Assembly (NCBI RefSeq): GCF_020034665.1
Contig: NZ_JAIQDI010000001.1
Coordinates: forward strand, 1,426,001 to 1,490,000
Direction of reading: 5' to 3'
Length of the DNA stretch: 64,000 nt
Source of the DNA: Niabella beijingensis
Lineage (GTDB): Bacteria > Bacteroidota > Bacteroidia > Chitinophagales > Chitinophagaceae
Made by a program: the position numbers and the translations under genes
Notes under the pieces: generated by a model
Told to the model about the DNA's origin: nothing
The model's input: only the letters and a program-made list of their open reading frames with translations
The model's database searches: none
In this document: positions 36,522 to 45,489 of the stretch, piece after piece
How positions within the stretch are numbered: the first letter of the stretch is position 1
Layout: the number at the start of each line of letters is the position of its first letter

Positions 36522-36914
36522 TCAGTCTTCCCATTTTAATGCACCCCGTTTTACAATGTAAATGAACCCGCACAGAAAGAAGGCCACAAACAACAATACA
36601 GCGTAAAATCCACTCCAGCCAAGCTCTTTAAAATTTACCGCATACGGGTAAAAAAAGATCACTTCCACATCAAATAATACAAAGAGGATCGCCGTGAGAA
36701 AATACTTGATGGCTATGGGCTGGCGGGCCTCCCCATGGGATTCGATCCCGCTGGCGAAGTTCTGCAGTTTATCCGCAGTCTTTCTTTTGGGGCCCAGCAG
36801 GTGGGTCACACCCATCAGGGTAACTATCATTCCTGCTGCAAATAAAATCTGTAAACCGATGGGCAGATAAGAGCCAGCAGTGTCTAAATTCGTCTGTATC
36901 GCTAAATTAACCAT
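36522..36914 (-). CDS. nuoA: NADH-quinone oxidoreductase subunit A
   Basis: A 130-residue subunit with three helices, first gene of the nuo operon. Landmarks are FASGIESHGEARQPIAIKYFLTAILFVLFDVEVIFFYP, with conserved acidic residues near the quinone cavity. The ATG at 36914 is preferred over an in-frame ATG at 36956. The longer form adds 14 hydrophobic residues absent from typical NuoA, and the promoter-like TATTTTTG at 36932-36939 lies inside that extension. Confidence 0.93.
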   Translation of the reverse strand: MVNLAIQTNLDTAGSYLPIGLQILFAAGMIVTLMGVTHLLGPKRKTADKLQNFASGIESHGEARQPIAIKYFLTAILFVLFDVEVIFFYPYAVNFKELGWSGFYAVLLFVAFFLCGFIYIVKRGALKWED

Positions 36915-36931
36915 CTCAAATATGCAATACG

Positions 36932-36957
36932 CAAAAATAAGGTAACCTGTTAACAAA
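36932..36957 (-). promoter_or_regulatory. Candidate nuo operon promoter
   Basis: On the minus strand TATTTTTG (36932-36939) matches TAnnTTTG exactly, and a TTTG lies 14 bases upstream, shorter than usual. It directly precedes the chosen nuoA start. Confidence 0.45.
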
Positions 36958-36983
36958 TCCTTTTTTTCAGGCGGCTAAAACTA

Positions 36984-37013
36984 AAACAGCTCCGAAAAAT
37001 TCCGGAGCTGTTT
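36984..37013 (-). terminator. Terminator between the TPR gene and nuoA
   Basis: An 11-bp perfect stem (AAACAGCTCCG and CGGAGCTGTTT) with an eight-base loop. On the minus strand the stem ends in TTTTAGTTTTAG, giving a weak T tract. It closes the TPR gene transcript and insulates the nuo operon. Confidence 0.8.
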
Positions 37014-37031
37014 ACATTATTAAAAAATTAA

Positions 37032-38786
37032 CTATTGTTTCTGAGGTGCGGTACCCGAGGAATCCTTTTTAGGTGCCGTACTGGTAGTATCCTTGGCTTC
37101 TGCCGCAGTGCCACCGGTCTGGCTTTTGGCAGGGGTTTTTCCTACTGCGTCGATATATCCCTGCAGCTGTTGTTTTACACCCTGATCATCTGTATTGTCA
37201 CGTGCAATGGTAAGGTATTTCACACCATTTTCCTTATCTCCGGCCACATTTACAAAATAGGTAGCCAGCGTGGTTGCCGTGGTGAACAGGTTGCTTTTAG
37301 CACCTGCAGAAGTATCTGTTTTGGAAAATTCGATCAGTTTTTCACCATCCGGAACCATTATGTTCTTGGCATTGGTGGAGTCAAAATTAGAACTGGACCG
37401 GAAGGTCATCAGGTATCCGTACGGATGTTTGTATTTTGTACGCATTACATCAAAATCCTTCCAGGCTTTTTCGTAATCCTTTGCCTGCAGGTAGGCGTTC
37501 CCTGCCAGCCAGAAATCGTTCACAGAAAGCGAAGCTTCCGGTTTTACTTCGGCGATCTTGTTCAGCATGTCGCCCTGTAATCCGAATTGTTTTTTATCCC
37601 CGAAGAATTTAGCGGCTTCCTGCAGCATTTTCACACGACCGGCCACAGTGGTATCTGCTTTCAGTCCGTCTTCGTAGGCCTGCATCACCTGGTCTTCCTT
37701 ACCCGGAGTAGCTGCGTAAACAGTGGCTTTCAGGTTATAGTCCAGGGGATCCAGATCTTCCTTGTCTACCTTTTCAAAGTATTTTTCAACGAAAGGAAGA
37801 GCAGATTTAGCATCACCTTTATCTACATAACTCCATGCCAGTACTTTATAAACATTAGGTTTTGTTTGCTCTCCTGCTTTCTGAATGATACCATTGGCCA
37901 CAGCAATAGCTTGGTCATACTCTTTGTTAATGTATAAGGTAGAAGCCTTGTAGTAATCATTGTTTGGATTCGGATCCGAATTTGCAATAATTTTATCTGC
38001 GATTGCCTTTGCACCTTCATTATCTCTTGTCCCAAGCTTATACAGATACAGCTCTTCGTAGGCTGGCAGATAGCCAGGATTGGCAGCTACCGCCTTATCT
38101 AAGTTCTGCTGAAACACTTCATAGTTCTTCTGCGATTTGAAGATCATCGCATTTCTTAAATATGCTTTGGCAAAGCTGGGCTCTGCGGTCACCGCATCGC
38201 TGTAGGCGCCAAATGCCAGGGTACCGTCACCGGGTTTTGCCTTACGGTAAGCATCTCCCAGGTTGGTCAGGATATCGGCTCTCAACCAGTTATTCTTTGT
38301 CTTTTCGGTTTCGGCTTTTGCCTCCTCCAGTTTCTGAACCGCATAGTTGATATCACCGATTTTATCGATATTGTTATATTCCTTGGCAATGGCCGCTCCT
38401 ACTGCATTCAGGATCTCGGGATCGTTGCCTTTTCTGCCTTTGCTGGCAGTAAGCGCTGCTTCAAAACTTTGTTTTGCTTCATCCGCCTTTCCATCAATCA
38501 ATTGCAGTTGGCCTTTTGCCGCCAGCAGCCAGGCATCATTGGGTTTGGCCGCCAGTGCTTTGTCCAGCGCCTGCTGGGCACCGGCTTTATCCTGATTATC
38601 AATATCTGTGCGTACCAACCAGTAGGTAGCCTCCGGTTTATCGCCCTGCTTTTCAAAAATTGCTTTTGCTCCCAGCACTTTTCCCGAGTATAATTCTTTT
38701 ACACCATCCTGTATGGACTGCGCATTTGCTGCCGCTGCCCCCAGAACTGCTGTAAGTGCTAAAAGACCGATTTTTTTGTTGATCAT
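37032..38786 (-). CDS. Secreted tetratricopeptide-repeat protein
   Basis: A 584-residue periplasmic protein. It has a signal peptide (hydrophobic 6-20, then ANAQ) and repeated 34-residue TPR helices across about 25-520, clear around KPNDAWLLAAKGQLQLIDGKADEAK and PEILNAVGAAIAKEYNN. The C terminus is a low-complexity Thr/Ser/Lys tail. TPR proteins are scaffolds for protein-protein contacts. Proteins of this type commonly neighbour TonB and PstS-like genes in Chitinophagaceae, as here with the PstS-like gene upstream. Confidence 0.88.
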   Translation of the reverse strand: MINKKIGLLALTAVLGAAAANAQSIQDGVKELYSGKVLGAKAIFEKQGDKPEATYWLVRTDIDNQDKAGAQQALDKALAAKPNDAWLLAAKGQLQLIDGKADEAKQSFEAALTASKGRKGNDPEILNAVGAAIAKEYNNIDKIGDINYAVQKLEEAKAETEKTKNNWLRADILTNLGDAYRKAKPGDGTLAFGAYSDAVTAEPSFAKAYLRNAMIFKSQKNYEVFQQNLDKAVAANPGYLPAYEELYLYKLGTRDNEGAKAIADKIIANSDPNPNNDYYKASTLYINKEYDQAIAVANGIIQKAGEQTKPNVYKVLAWSYVDKGDAKSALPFVEKYFEKVDKEDLDPLDYNLKATVYAATPGKEDQVMQAYEDGLKADTTVAGRVKMLQEAAKFFGDKKQFGLQGDMLNKIAEVKPEASLSVNDFWLAGNAYLQAKDYEKAWKDFDVMRTKYKHPYGYLMTFRSSSNFDSTNAKNIMVPDGEKLIEFSKTDTSAGAKSNLFTTATTLATYFVNVAGDKENGVKYLTIARDNTDDQGVKQQLQGYIDAVGKTPAKSQTGGTAAEAKDTTSTAPKKDSSGTAPQKQ

Positions 38787-38849
38787 TTTTCTAATTTTAT
38801 TTTACCAGTAAATAATAGATGTTGTAAATATAAATAATCCTTTTAAGTT

Positions 38850-39770
38850 TTATTCTTTTGTTTGGGCCGGCCGGACGATAAAATTCCGCCGTCCCGGCAT
38901 CAGGTAAGCCCTTTTAAAAATCAGCTGTCCGATCTCTCCTCCCACGAAGTCTGCAAACCCTGTGCCTAAACCTCTGTGCCCCTCTTTTAATATGTAAACC
39001 AGGTCTCTCGTCATCGGATATCGGCTGGTGTAGATATTTGCCTGCACCGGTAAGACGTATTTTCCCGGCTTATCGGTACTTTCCAGCTGCACAATTTTAA
39101 CTTTTTTTAAAAAACTCATCTGCTGTGCGTCATCCTTATTCCCGATCCAGCTCACCCCAATAAAACCAATGGCATCCGGGTTATTCGCCACAAAATGGAT
39201 CACCGAGTCACTGGTGCTGGCCCCCATGGCCCGGGGCGTGATCTTCTGCCCCTTCAATACGCTGTCCAGCAGGAACCGCACCGTACTGGTCGCCGACAAT
39301 CCGTCCAGAACCGGCACCAGGGGTTTGCTGTAAGTACCGGTCAGGATCTGCCGGATCTCCCCCATTGTAAGCAATGTATCCCTGGAGGAGGGCGGCACGA
39401 TCACCGCCACCGCATCCCTTGCCACCGGCAGCTGCTTTACCACCACATGCAGCGAGTCCACCACCGACCTTATCTGCGCTTCAGACAACTTAACAGTGGC
39501 GATCACCATCCGGATGCTGTCTGTGAACAGGTCCTTCATACACTCGGATTCCGGTTTGTATACTGCCCGGATATGTGTACTGTCATTATTGGACTCGTAC
39601 ACCTGGATCAATGCATCCACAATGGGTTTGAACGATTCGTCCGCACTGATGGTGATGGATCCTTTGTTGGGGGTATCCGTAAAATCCTGCGTTTTTTCAT
39701 TGCCCGAAGAACAGGCGCACAGGGTGGATACGATGATACAGTTCCATATTACGAAGCGCAATATCCTCAT
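38850..39770 (-). CDS. PstS-like phosphate/substrate-binding lipoprotein
   Basis: A 306-residue periplasmic binding protein of the PstS type. The ATG at 39770 gives a lipoprotein signal ending in TLCAC with the lipidated Cys near residue 20; an upstream in-frame ATG would hide this signal. Typical PstS stretches include SITISADESFKPIVDALIQVY at the first lobe, RDAVAVIVPP, and NPDAIGFIGVSW. No PstCAB genes are nearby, so it may not be a phosphate importer component; in Bacteroidota such proteins occur with TonB modules. It starts four bases after the small membrane gene. Confidence 0.85.
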   Translation of the reverse strand: MRILRFVIWNCIIVSTLCACSSGNEKTQDFTDTPNKGSITISADESFKPIVDALIQVYESNNDSTHIRAVYKPESECMKDLFTDSIRMVIATVKLSEAQIRSVVDSLHVVVKQLPVARDAVAVIVPPSSRDTLLTMGEIRQILTGTYSKPLVPVLDGLSATSTVRFLLDSVLKGQKITPRAMGASTSDSVIHFVANNPDAIGFIGVSWIGNKDDAQQMSFLKKVKIVQLESTDKPGKYVLPVQANIYTSRYPMTRDLVYILKEGHRGLGTGFADFVGGEIGQLIFKRAYLMPGRRNFIVRPAQTKE

Positions 39771-39774
39771 TTCT

Positions 39775-40029
39775 CTATTTAAAATAATTTTTCCTGTAGC
39801 CCCTGTAAATACGCCATCCCCCATAAATCACAAACAACGCTCCCAGGAAGATATCTATTGCGTCCGGCGGGAACCGCTTATTCAAAGGGATGTCAAACCG
39901 GTGCCGTATGATCAGAAACACGCCTACACAAATAATTACCACCCCCATCGCATAATCCAGTACCGATCGCATCCCGGCAACCTGTTTGTTCCGTTGCCTT
40001 TCATAATCTTCATTTGATTTTACAGTCAT
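39775..40029 (-). CDS. Small two-helix membrane protein upstream of the PstS-like gene
   Basis: An 84-residue protein with a charged N terminus and two helices (about 24-42 and 58-76), ending RIYRGYRKNYFK. I do not recognise a named family. Its stop is four bases before the PstS-like start, so the two are surely co-transcribed with the TPR gene. ATG 40029 is preferred; an in-frame ATG at 40077 adds 16 residues. Confidence 0.7.
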   Translation of the reverse strand: MTVKSNEDYERQRNKQVAGMRSVLDYAMGVVIICVGVFLIIRHRFDIPLNKRFPPDAIDIFLGALFVIYGGWRIYRGYRKNYFK

Positions 40030-40172
40030 ATCGTTGATGAGGAGCGGCAATTTATTGATTTTTCTAATTAGATACAAAATTTTAAAATTCCATAATCCGG
40101 GATGTTAATAACCAATTAACCCCCTGTTAAAATCCCGAACTGTCTGAACTAAATGTTATTTTTATTGACTGT

Positions 40173-40814
40173 ATGTATTTTATAAAAACCCCCTGGTGGC
40201 TGAAAAAAGTCTACACGCGTTACCTTTGGGATATCCCGGTTGCAGAAAAAAAGATTTTTTTAACATTTGATGACGGTCCGCACCCTACAGCCACGCCATT
40301 TGTACTGCAGCAATTACGGGCCTATAAGGCAAAAGCTACTTTTTTCTGCCTTGGTAAAAATGTGGTCGCAGAACAGGAGCTCTACCAAAAACTCCTGGCA
40401 GAAGGGCACCGGGTGGGCAACCATACCCATAACCACCTGAACGGCTGGAAAACGGATACCGGTACCTACCTGGAAAATATCCGGAAAGCCGCGGAAAGTA
40501 TTGATTCCGGCCTGTTCCGGCCCCCTTACGGGCGCATCCGGAGAAAACAGGGCCGCCTGCTGCTGCAGGGTGGCGCCGGCCGGGCATTTAAAATAGTGAT
40601 GTGGGATGTGCTGAGCGGGGATTTTGACCGGAAACTCGCACCCCGGCGATGCCTGCAGCATGTATTAAAAAGCGCGCAGAGCGGCTCGATCGTTGTCTTT
40701 CATGACAGTGAAAAGGCATTTCCCAACCTGTCGTTTGTGCTCCCCCGCATGCTGGAGCATTTTTCTGAAAAAGGATTTTTGTTTGAAGCGGTACCGCAAT
40801 CATCAGTTGAATAA
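40173..40814 (+). CDS. Polysaccharide deacetylase (NodB domain)
   Basis: A 213-residue carbohydrate esterase family 4 protein. NodB motif 1 TFDDGP is at 31-36 (Asp33/Asp34), motif 2 HTHNH at 84-88 gives the zinc histidines, RPPYGR at 116-121 is motif 3, and VVFHDS near 192 is the catalytic His region. Such enzymes remove acetyl groups from peptidoglycan or chitin-type sugars. There is no signal peptide, so it may act in the cytoplasm or be exported in a non-classical way. It stands alone, followed by a terminator. Confidence 0.9.
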   Translation: MYFIKTPWWLKKVYTRYLWDIPVAEKKIFLTFDDGPHPTATPFVLQQLRAYKAKATFFCLGKNVVAEQELYQKLLAEGHRVGNHTHNHLNGWKTDTGTYLENIRKAAESIDSGLFRPPYGRIRRKQGRLLLQGGAGRAFKIVMWDVLSGDFDRKLAPRRCLQHVLKSAQSGSIVVFHDSEKAFPNLSFVLPRMLEHFSEKGFLFEAVPQSSVE

Positions 40815-40817
40815 ACA

Positions 40818-40847
40818 GGGCCCGGGTAAATACCCAAGCCCGATTTT
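40818..40847 (+). terminator. Terminator after the polysaccharide deacetylase gene
   Basis: Nested stems GGGC/GCCC and GGGTA/TACCC are followed by GATTTTT. The hairpin starts a few bases after the stop codon. Confidence 0.65.
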
Positions 40848-40952
40848 TAATCCGTACCCTATGAAAACTTAGGGGTGAAGGTAGATTGTTTTCAACACTT
40901 TGTCAAAAAAATATTGGTTAATATTGCCATTTTAACAACCCATGTTCAAATC

Positions 40953-41717
40953 ATGCTGATCGATACCCATTCCCATATATACAGTAAAGAATTTGATGCC
41001 GACCGTACAGAAATGCTCCGACGGGCTTTTGATGCCGGTATTGCTCCCATACTGATGCCGGCGATCGACAGCGAGACTCATGCGGCAATGCTGCAGCTGG
41101 AGGCGGACTATCCGGGCCGTTGCATCAGCATGATCGGCCTGCACCCGGTTTCCGTAAAAGAAGACTTCAGGGAAGAACTGAAACAGATCGAGCAGTTGCT
41201 GACCCGGCGTCCGTTTGTTGCCATCGGGGAAACGGGACTCGATTTTTACTGGGACCTTACCTTTAAAGAACAACAGGTTGCAGCCTTCGAACAACAGATC
41301 GAATGGGCCCTTGCCTACCAGCTCCCTATTGTTATCCATAGCCGGGAATCCACTGACGACTGTTTGGAAATCATCAAAAAATTCACTCCCAAAGGGTTAA
41401 AAGGTATTTTTCACTGTTTCGGTGGCACACTTACCCAGGCGCAGGCCATCACCGACCAGGGTTTTTACCTGGGTATCGGCGGCGTACTGACCTTTAAAAA
41501 ATCCGGGCTGGACCAGGTTCTGAAACAATTGCCGCTGGATCAGATCGTACTGGAGACCGACGCCCCTTACCTGGCCCCGGTTCCTTTCCGCGGAAAGCGG
41601 AACGAGCCGGCCTATCTGTTGCAGGTAGCTCAAAAACTGGCTGAAGTAAAGGAGATGGACCTTGCCGGAATTGCTGCAGCTACTACGGCCAATGCAAAAA
41701 AATTATTCGCTTTATAG
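40953..41717 (+). CDS. TatD-family metal-dependent hydrolase
   Basis: A 254-residue TIM-barrel amidohydrolase-like nuclease. Metal ligands are in IDTHSH (His6, His8), the [11 protein letters not shown] glutamate, VIHSRES, and ETDAPYLAP. TatD proteins are 3'-5' exonucleases or DNA repair and fragmentation enzymes. The ATG at 40953 is used because MLIDTHSH is the family start. An upstream GTG would add 26 unrelated residues. Confidence 0.93.
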   Translation: MLIDTHSHIYSKEFDADRTEMLRRAFDAGIAPILMPAIDSETHAAMLQLEADYPGRCISMIGLHPVSVKEDFREELKQIEQLLTRRPFVAIGETGLDFYWDLTFKEQQVAAFEQQIEWALAYQLPIVIHSRESTDDCLEIIKKFTPKGLKGIFHCFGGTLTQAQAITDQGFYLGIGGVLTFKKSGLDQVLKQLPLDQIVLETDAPYLAPVPFRGKRNEPAYLLQVAQKLAEVKEMDLAGIAAATTANAKKLFAL

Positions 41718-41806
41718 CTGGAGATCCCGTATTTTTGCAGCCCCAATTCAGAAAGATCGCTGTTGAAACGGGAATAAGAGATTTTTGAAAAGAACAGAAT
41801 ATTATT

Positions 41807-41896
41807 GGAGACGTGTCCGAGTGGTTGAAGGAGCACGCCTGGAAAGTGTGTATACGGGAAACTGTATCGCGAGTTCGAATCTCGCCGTCTCCGCCA
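41807..41896 (+). tRNA. tRNA-Ser (anticodon GGA), CCA encoded
   Basis: A 90-base class II tRNA. The acceptor stem GGAGACG pairs with CGTCTCC, the anticodon stem is CACGC/GTGTG with loop CTGGAAA, a long variable arm follows, the T arm has GTTCGAAT, discriminator G precedes CCA. Anticodon GGA reads UCC and UCU serine codons. Confidence 0.96.
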
Positions 41897-42013
41897 AGGG
41901 GTTTCATCAGAAGCTCCTTTTTTTGTGCCCTCCTTTTTTTTCAATACAAGCGAATGTAGCCAAATATGGCAGGCCGGTACTGCCGGTTTCTCGGCGCAGA
42001 TTGTTGCGCTCAA

Positions 42014-42547
42014 TCAGTCGAACGCTGCGATCTGCTTTTTAAGTTTTGCCAGTCGCCCTGACCAAATCCGGAACAACATAAACAGGAAAATCAATGGTAC
42101 AATTATTATAAAAATATATTTTTTACCATTCAGGCCCAATCCGTAAGTAAAAAAGACCAACAACCCCGTCATAAACAAAACCCGGGAAATAATGGATACG
42201 ATGGCATAGACCCTCATTTTGACAAGGTAATGTTCCAGGGATTCCCTTATCGTTTTGCCGTCTACAAGATACTTTACAAACCGGTATCCCATAATATTAT
42301 GAATAAACGGCATCAAAACCGCAATGATAAGTATCAGGTTAATCCATACCGGCTTCAGGTGTCCGTCAAACATAGTATAATAACACAGCAGAAAAACAGA
42401 CCACCCTGCTATTTCCAGCGTCAGCTGCTTCCTGATCTCTTTTAAAACAGGATGTCTGTTTTCCGCCAGCATCGCCCGGATCGCTTCAATGGATTTTACG
42501 GGTGTTTTCACTGCATCCCAGTTATGTTTTAATTCATCAAATTCCAT
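42014..42547 (-). CDS. Membrane protein coupled to ECF sigma factor
   Basis: A 177-residue protein with a soluble N-terminal part (about 1-45) beginning MEFDELKHNWDAV, then four helices (about 47-62, 69-88, 113-134, 144-161) and a short basic tail. It begins two bases after the sigma factor stop. It occupies the usual anti-sigma position, but no zinc-binding HxxxCxxC motif is present. A membrane-tethered anti-sigma role is inferred from position only. Confidence 0.65.
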   Translation of the reverse strand: MEFDELKHNWDAVKTPVKSIEAIRAMLAENRHPVLKEIRKQLTLEIAGWSVFLLCYYTMFDGHLKPVWINLILIIAVLMPFIHNIMGYRFVKYLVDGKTIRESLEHYLVKMRVYAIVSIISRVLFMTGLLVFFTYGLGLNGKKYIFIIIVPLIFLFMLFRIWSGRLAKLKKQIAAFD

Positions 42548-42549
42548 TT

Positions 42550-43026
42550 CTATTTTATTAATAATTTTTGAATTTTATTTTTTATCCTGTTGAGCTTTAC
42601 GCCCACATAATTTTCATTTATTCCGATTATATCTGCTATTTGCTGATAAGTCAATTCTTCCAGATACAATGTTATAATCGCTTTTTCACCATCATCCAGT
42701 TGTTTCAGGGCAACGAATAGGCGCTCCTGCCGTTGTTCCAGTTCCTCGCTGGGTACTTCTTCGTACCAATCGGGTAAAACAGCCGGATATTCAACTGCTG
42801 GTCTTTTTTTACGAAATACTGCTATTGCTGTATTCAATGCAATACGATAGATCCAGGTACTTATTTTAGAATTGCCCTGAAAAGTGGGAAACGCTTTCCA
42901 AAGCTGAAAAACAATTTCCTGAAACAGGTCTTCCCGGTCTTCCTTGCTGTCTCTGTATAAGTTACAGATCTTATGAAGGATTCCCTGATGTGCTTCGATA
43001 TGCTCTAAAAACTGTACTTGCACCAT
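42550..43026 (-). CDS. RNA polymerase ECF sigma factor
   Basis: A 158-residue sigma-70 family ECF factor. Region 2 is present with LFQEIVFQLWKAFPTF and ISTWIYRIALNTAIAVFRKK (promoter melting and -10 contact). Region 4 has EAIITLYLEELTYQQIADIIGINENYVGVKLNRIK-like helix-turn-helix spacing. The downstream gene overlaps its transcript and may encode a regulator of its activity. Confidence 0.92.
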   Translation of the reverse strand: MVQVQFLEHIEAHQGILHKICNLYRDSKEDREDLFQEIVFQLWKAFPTFQGNSKISTWIYRIALNTAIAVFRKKRPAVEYPAVLPDWYEEVPSEELEQRQERLFVALKQLDDGEKAIITLYLEELTYQQIADIIGINENYVGVKLNRIKNKIQKLLIK

Positions 43027-43218
43027 TGCCTGTTTGTGATTAAGATAGTACCCGGTCCCGGTTAGTTCGTGGATACATGTTTTATTTCCATCCTGTTAAG
43101 TAGTTCAACGAAAAAACGGACAGGTATCACCCTGCTCCGGGGTTATGAAAATTACTTAAAATAGTCACTGAGCAGAACGTGATCTTTCCCCCCCGGTTTT
43201 GCATCAGTAGAAAAATCA

Positions 43219-43267
43219 TTTAAAAACTTACAGCGTTATCAAATAATTTTTTATGTAAGTTTTTAAA
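43219..43267. repeat. Perfect 14-bp inverted repeat before the small lipoprotein gene
   Basis: TTTAAAAACTTACA at 43219-43232 is exactly complementary to 43254-43267, separated by a 21-base AT-rich loop. It ends 24 bases before the lipoprotein ATG. It may be an operator pair or a leader hairpin. Confidence 0.6.
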
Positions 43268-43291
43268 ACAATCCGCAACTGATATATAAAA

Positions 43292-43492
43292 ATGATAAAA
43301 GCACTCCTTATTGGTCTTATTGCAATTTTTTTTACAGTCGCCTGTACCAGGGAATCCTCTCCCGATGGAAGGGCACAAGTCCGGGATGAACACATTCAAA
43401 AAGAAATCGACCGTTTAAAAAATCAAAACAGCGCAATTCTTGATAGCATTGCGGCACTTCGGAAGACACTGGATGGTACTCGACGCAAATAA
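43292..43492 (+). CDS. Small lipoprotein
   Basis: A 66-residue protein. The N-terminal signal ends in FFTVAC with the lipidated Cys at about 18. The rest is polar and has coiled-coil character from about 33 to 60 (IQKEIDRLKNQNSAILDSIAALRK), reminiscent of Lpp-type or short outer-membrane lipoproteins. I do not recognise a named family. Confidence 0.65.
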   Translation: MIKALLIGLIAIFFTVACTRESSPDGRAQVRDEHIQKEIDRLKNQNSAILDSIAALRKTLDGTRRK

Positions 43493-43655
43493 TATGATTT
43501 GTATCATAACCCATATTTGGAGGATTTCGCAGGCTTTTTATTGATCGTAACCCGCACTCCTGCTGCTTTCCGGCAACCGGGCTGCACTCTATCCTTCCTG
43601 TAGGCTGCTTTTTCATACAGATTATTCTTCCGATATTGGGAAAATTTTTTACGCA

Positions 43656-44441
43656 TTGGAGGCAGCAGGCTACATATGCTCTTTATTGATAGGCGTTTCG
43701 CTGGGCCTGATCGGCAGTGGTGGATCCATCCTGGCGATCCCGATACTGGTCTATTTTTTCGGGCTGACACCCGAACATGCCACCACGCATTCGCTGTTTA
43801 TCGTGGGTATCACTGCCGCCGTTGCCGTAACCCGGCATCACCGCCTGGGCAATCTCAAAATCAAAGCGGCACTGTATTTTGCCATTCCATCCATTATCAG
43901 CCTGGTGCTGAGCCGCAAATACCTGCTGCCGGCATTGCCGGAAATTATTGCAGACCACGGAATACGGATCACCAAGCATATGCTGATGATGGTGTTGTTT
44001 TCCGTTCTGATGCTGGCGGCTTCGGTTTCGATGATCCGTAAAAGCGGGAACCTACGCTCCGGTCAGGCTTCAGCGGGCCGTTTGATGGTACTGGGACTTT
44101 TCATAGGAGTGGTGGCCGGTTTTCTTGGAGCAGGCGGAGGTTTCCTCATCGTTCCGGTGCTGATCTTTTACGGGGGAATGACGATGCGTTATGCGGTTGC
44201 CACTTCGCTGCTGATCATTACGATCAATTCACTAAGCGGTTTTATTGCCGACCTGCTGAACCAGGTGGCTTTTGATAAACGGCTGCTGGTAACCGTTGCT
44301 TCGACTGCAATGGCCGGGATGTTTGGCGGCCTGTATCTTTCCACCCGCATCGACGGAAAAAAGCTGCAACCCCTGTTTGGCTATTTTGTATTTGCAATGG
44401 GGCTTTTCATCCTGGCAAGAGAGCTGTTCTTCCCCAGCTGA
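43656..44441 (+). CDS. TauE/SafE-family anion exporter
   Basis: A 261-residue membrane protein with about eight helices. Two homologous halves each have the glycine-rich SLGLIGSGGSILAIPILV and GVVAGFLGAGGGFLIVPVLI motif, characteristic of the family that exports sulfite, sulfonate or related anions. The start is TTG at 43656; no in-frame ATG exists upstream before a stop, and the MEAAGYICSLLIGVSLG start fits the family. Confidence 0.88.
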   Translation: MEAAGYICSLLIGVSLGLIGSGGSILAIPILVYFFGLTPEHATTHSLFIVGITAAVAVTRHHRLGNLKIKAALYFAIPSIISLVLSRKYLLPALPEIIADHGIRITKHMLMMVLFSVLMLAASVSMIRKSGNLRSGQASAGRLMVLGLFIGVVAGFLGAGGGFLIVPVLIFYGGMTMRYAVATSLLIITINSLSGFIADLLNQVAFDKRLLVTVASTAMAGMFGGLYLSTRIDGKKLQPLFGYFVFAMGLFILARELFFPS

Positions 44442-44488
44442 CCGTGCTGCAAAAAAGGCCATCAATGTTTCCACCTGCAATAAAACAA

Positions 44489-44522
44489 AAGTGCCATCCG
44501 GAACAGGTTCAGGCTGGCACTT
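44489..44522 (-). terminator. Terminator after the second TssD gene
   Basis: AAGTGCCA and TGGCACTT form an 8-bp stem, with an inner CCGGAAC/GTTCAGG stem. On the minus strand it is followed by TTTTGTTTTATT. It lies between the convergent tssD and tauE genes. Confidence 0.75.
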
Positions 44523-44539
44523 CACATTGGCTGCAGGCG

Positions 44540-44935
44540 TTACGCCTCGTCAGGCCAGTTGTTCCGATAAGTTGAATCATTCAGCTTTATTTCCTTGGCG
44601 CTCAGCTGCATGGATATCTGCATGGGAAAGTCACCATCGTGATTATATTCTTCCTGGTAATCGATGCAATGGGCGTCCGAAAATTTCAGCGTTTTCAGTT
44701 TACTCATGCTGTCCCGCCGGTAAAAAGTCACTTCACCGCTTTTTGTTTGTGTAGAACTGATCATCCAGTCGAACAGATTGGTGTTGCCATTACTTTCAAT
44801 AGTAATGTCAATGACTCCTCCCATGGGAATGGAGGTAGGGCGGTTGGTGCGGTCCGTTTCCTGAGAAAACCGGAAACGACAGCTAAGCACGGTTAACTCC
44901 TCGCCATCGGCCGTAAATTTTGCTAGAAATGACAT
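44540..44935 (-). CDS. tssD: T6SSiii tube protein TssD (Hcp), second copy
   Basis: A 131-residue Hcp-like beta-barrel protein that stacks as hexameric rings to form the inner tube of the type VI apparatus. It begins MSFLAKFTADGEELTVLSCRF, with QETDRTNRPTS and IESNGNTNLFDWM, the fixed motifs of Bacteroidota TssD. Its C terminus is extended (NNWPDEA) compared with the first copy. The two copies are clearly paralogous. Second copies may be tube variants or carry effectors. Confidence 0.9.
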   Translation of the reverse strand: MSFLAKFTADGEELTVLSCRFRFSQETDRTNRPTSIPMGGVIDITIESNGNTNLFDWMISSTQTKSGEVTFYRRDSMSKLKTLKFSDAHCIDYQEEYNHDGDFPMQISMQLSAKEIKLNDSTYRNNWPDEA

Positions 44936-44949
44936 AGATAATTATTTAA

Positions 44950-44979
44950 ATAACCCGACCCTTTTGTGGACCGGGTTAT
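44950..44979 (-). terminator. Hairpin between the two tssD genes
   Basis: ATAACCCG and CGGGTTAT form an 8-bp stem around a 14-base loop in the 94-base gap. Without a long T tract it is more likely an attenuator or stability hairpin that lets the first TssD be made in excess. Confidence 0.5.
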
Positions 44980-45029
44980 GATTCCATTAGAGATAAAAGC
45001 TCAATCAGCTCAGTGTGTAGCAACCGGTA

Positions 45030-45419
45030 TTAAACCGCCCACTGATTTACGTGAGAAGCGTTACCCATTGAGATTTCTTTTGCAGAAATGGTAAACGTTT
45101 CCGTGATAGGGTTATCACTGGTGGAGTTGAAGTTTTCGCGATACTGTACAAGGTATCCTTCTTTGAAGTTCAATTCCTTCATGGTTGCGTCTGAATCTCT
45201 CTTAGTAAAAACGATCTTGCCGTCTTTTCTTTCGAAATTGTTACACATCCACTCGAAGAAATTAGTTTCACCGGTTGATTCAACGGTCATCGTGATCTTT
45301 CCGCCACGGGTGATCGATGAAGGACGGCCGGTTGCGTCCGTTTCCTGATTCAAAGCGTAGTTCATGTCAAGAACGTTTACTTTCTTGCCAGCTACTTCGA
45401 ATTGTGCTTTAAATGACAT
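45030..45419 (-). CDS. tssD: T6SSiii tube protein TssD (Hcp), first copy
   Basis: A 129-residue Hcp-like protein beginning MSFKAQFEVAGKKVNVLDMNY, with QETDATGRPSS, a VESTGETNFFEWM segment and an ending NQWAV. It forms the inner tube and may carry effectors. It lies 156 bases after tssC, with a hairpin in between. Confidence 0.92.
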   Translation of the reverse strand: MSFKAQFEVAGKKVNVLDMNYALNQETDATGRPSSITRGGKITMTVESTGETNFFEWMCNNFERKDGKIVFTKRDSDATMKELNFKEGYLVQYRENFNSTSDNPITETFTISAKEISMGNASHVNQWAV

Positions 45420-45489
45420 AACTGTACATTTTTTAGGTTAAAAAATAAAAAGTATAAAAACTATAAATAAAAAAAACGTACTCAGGGCC

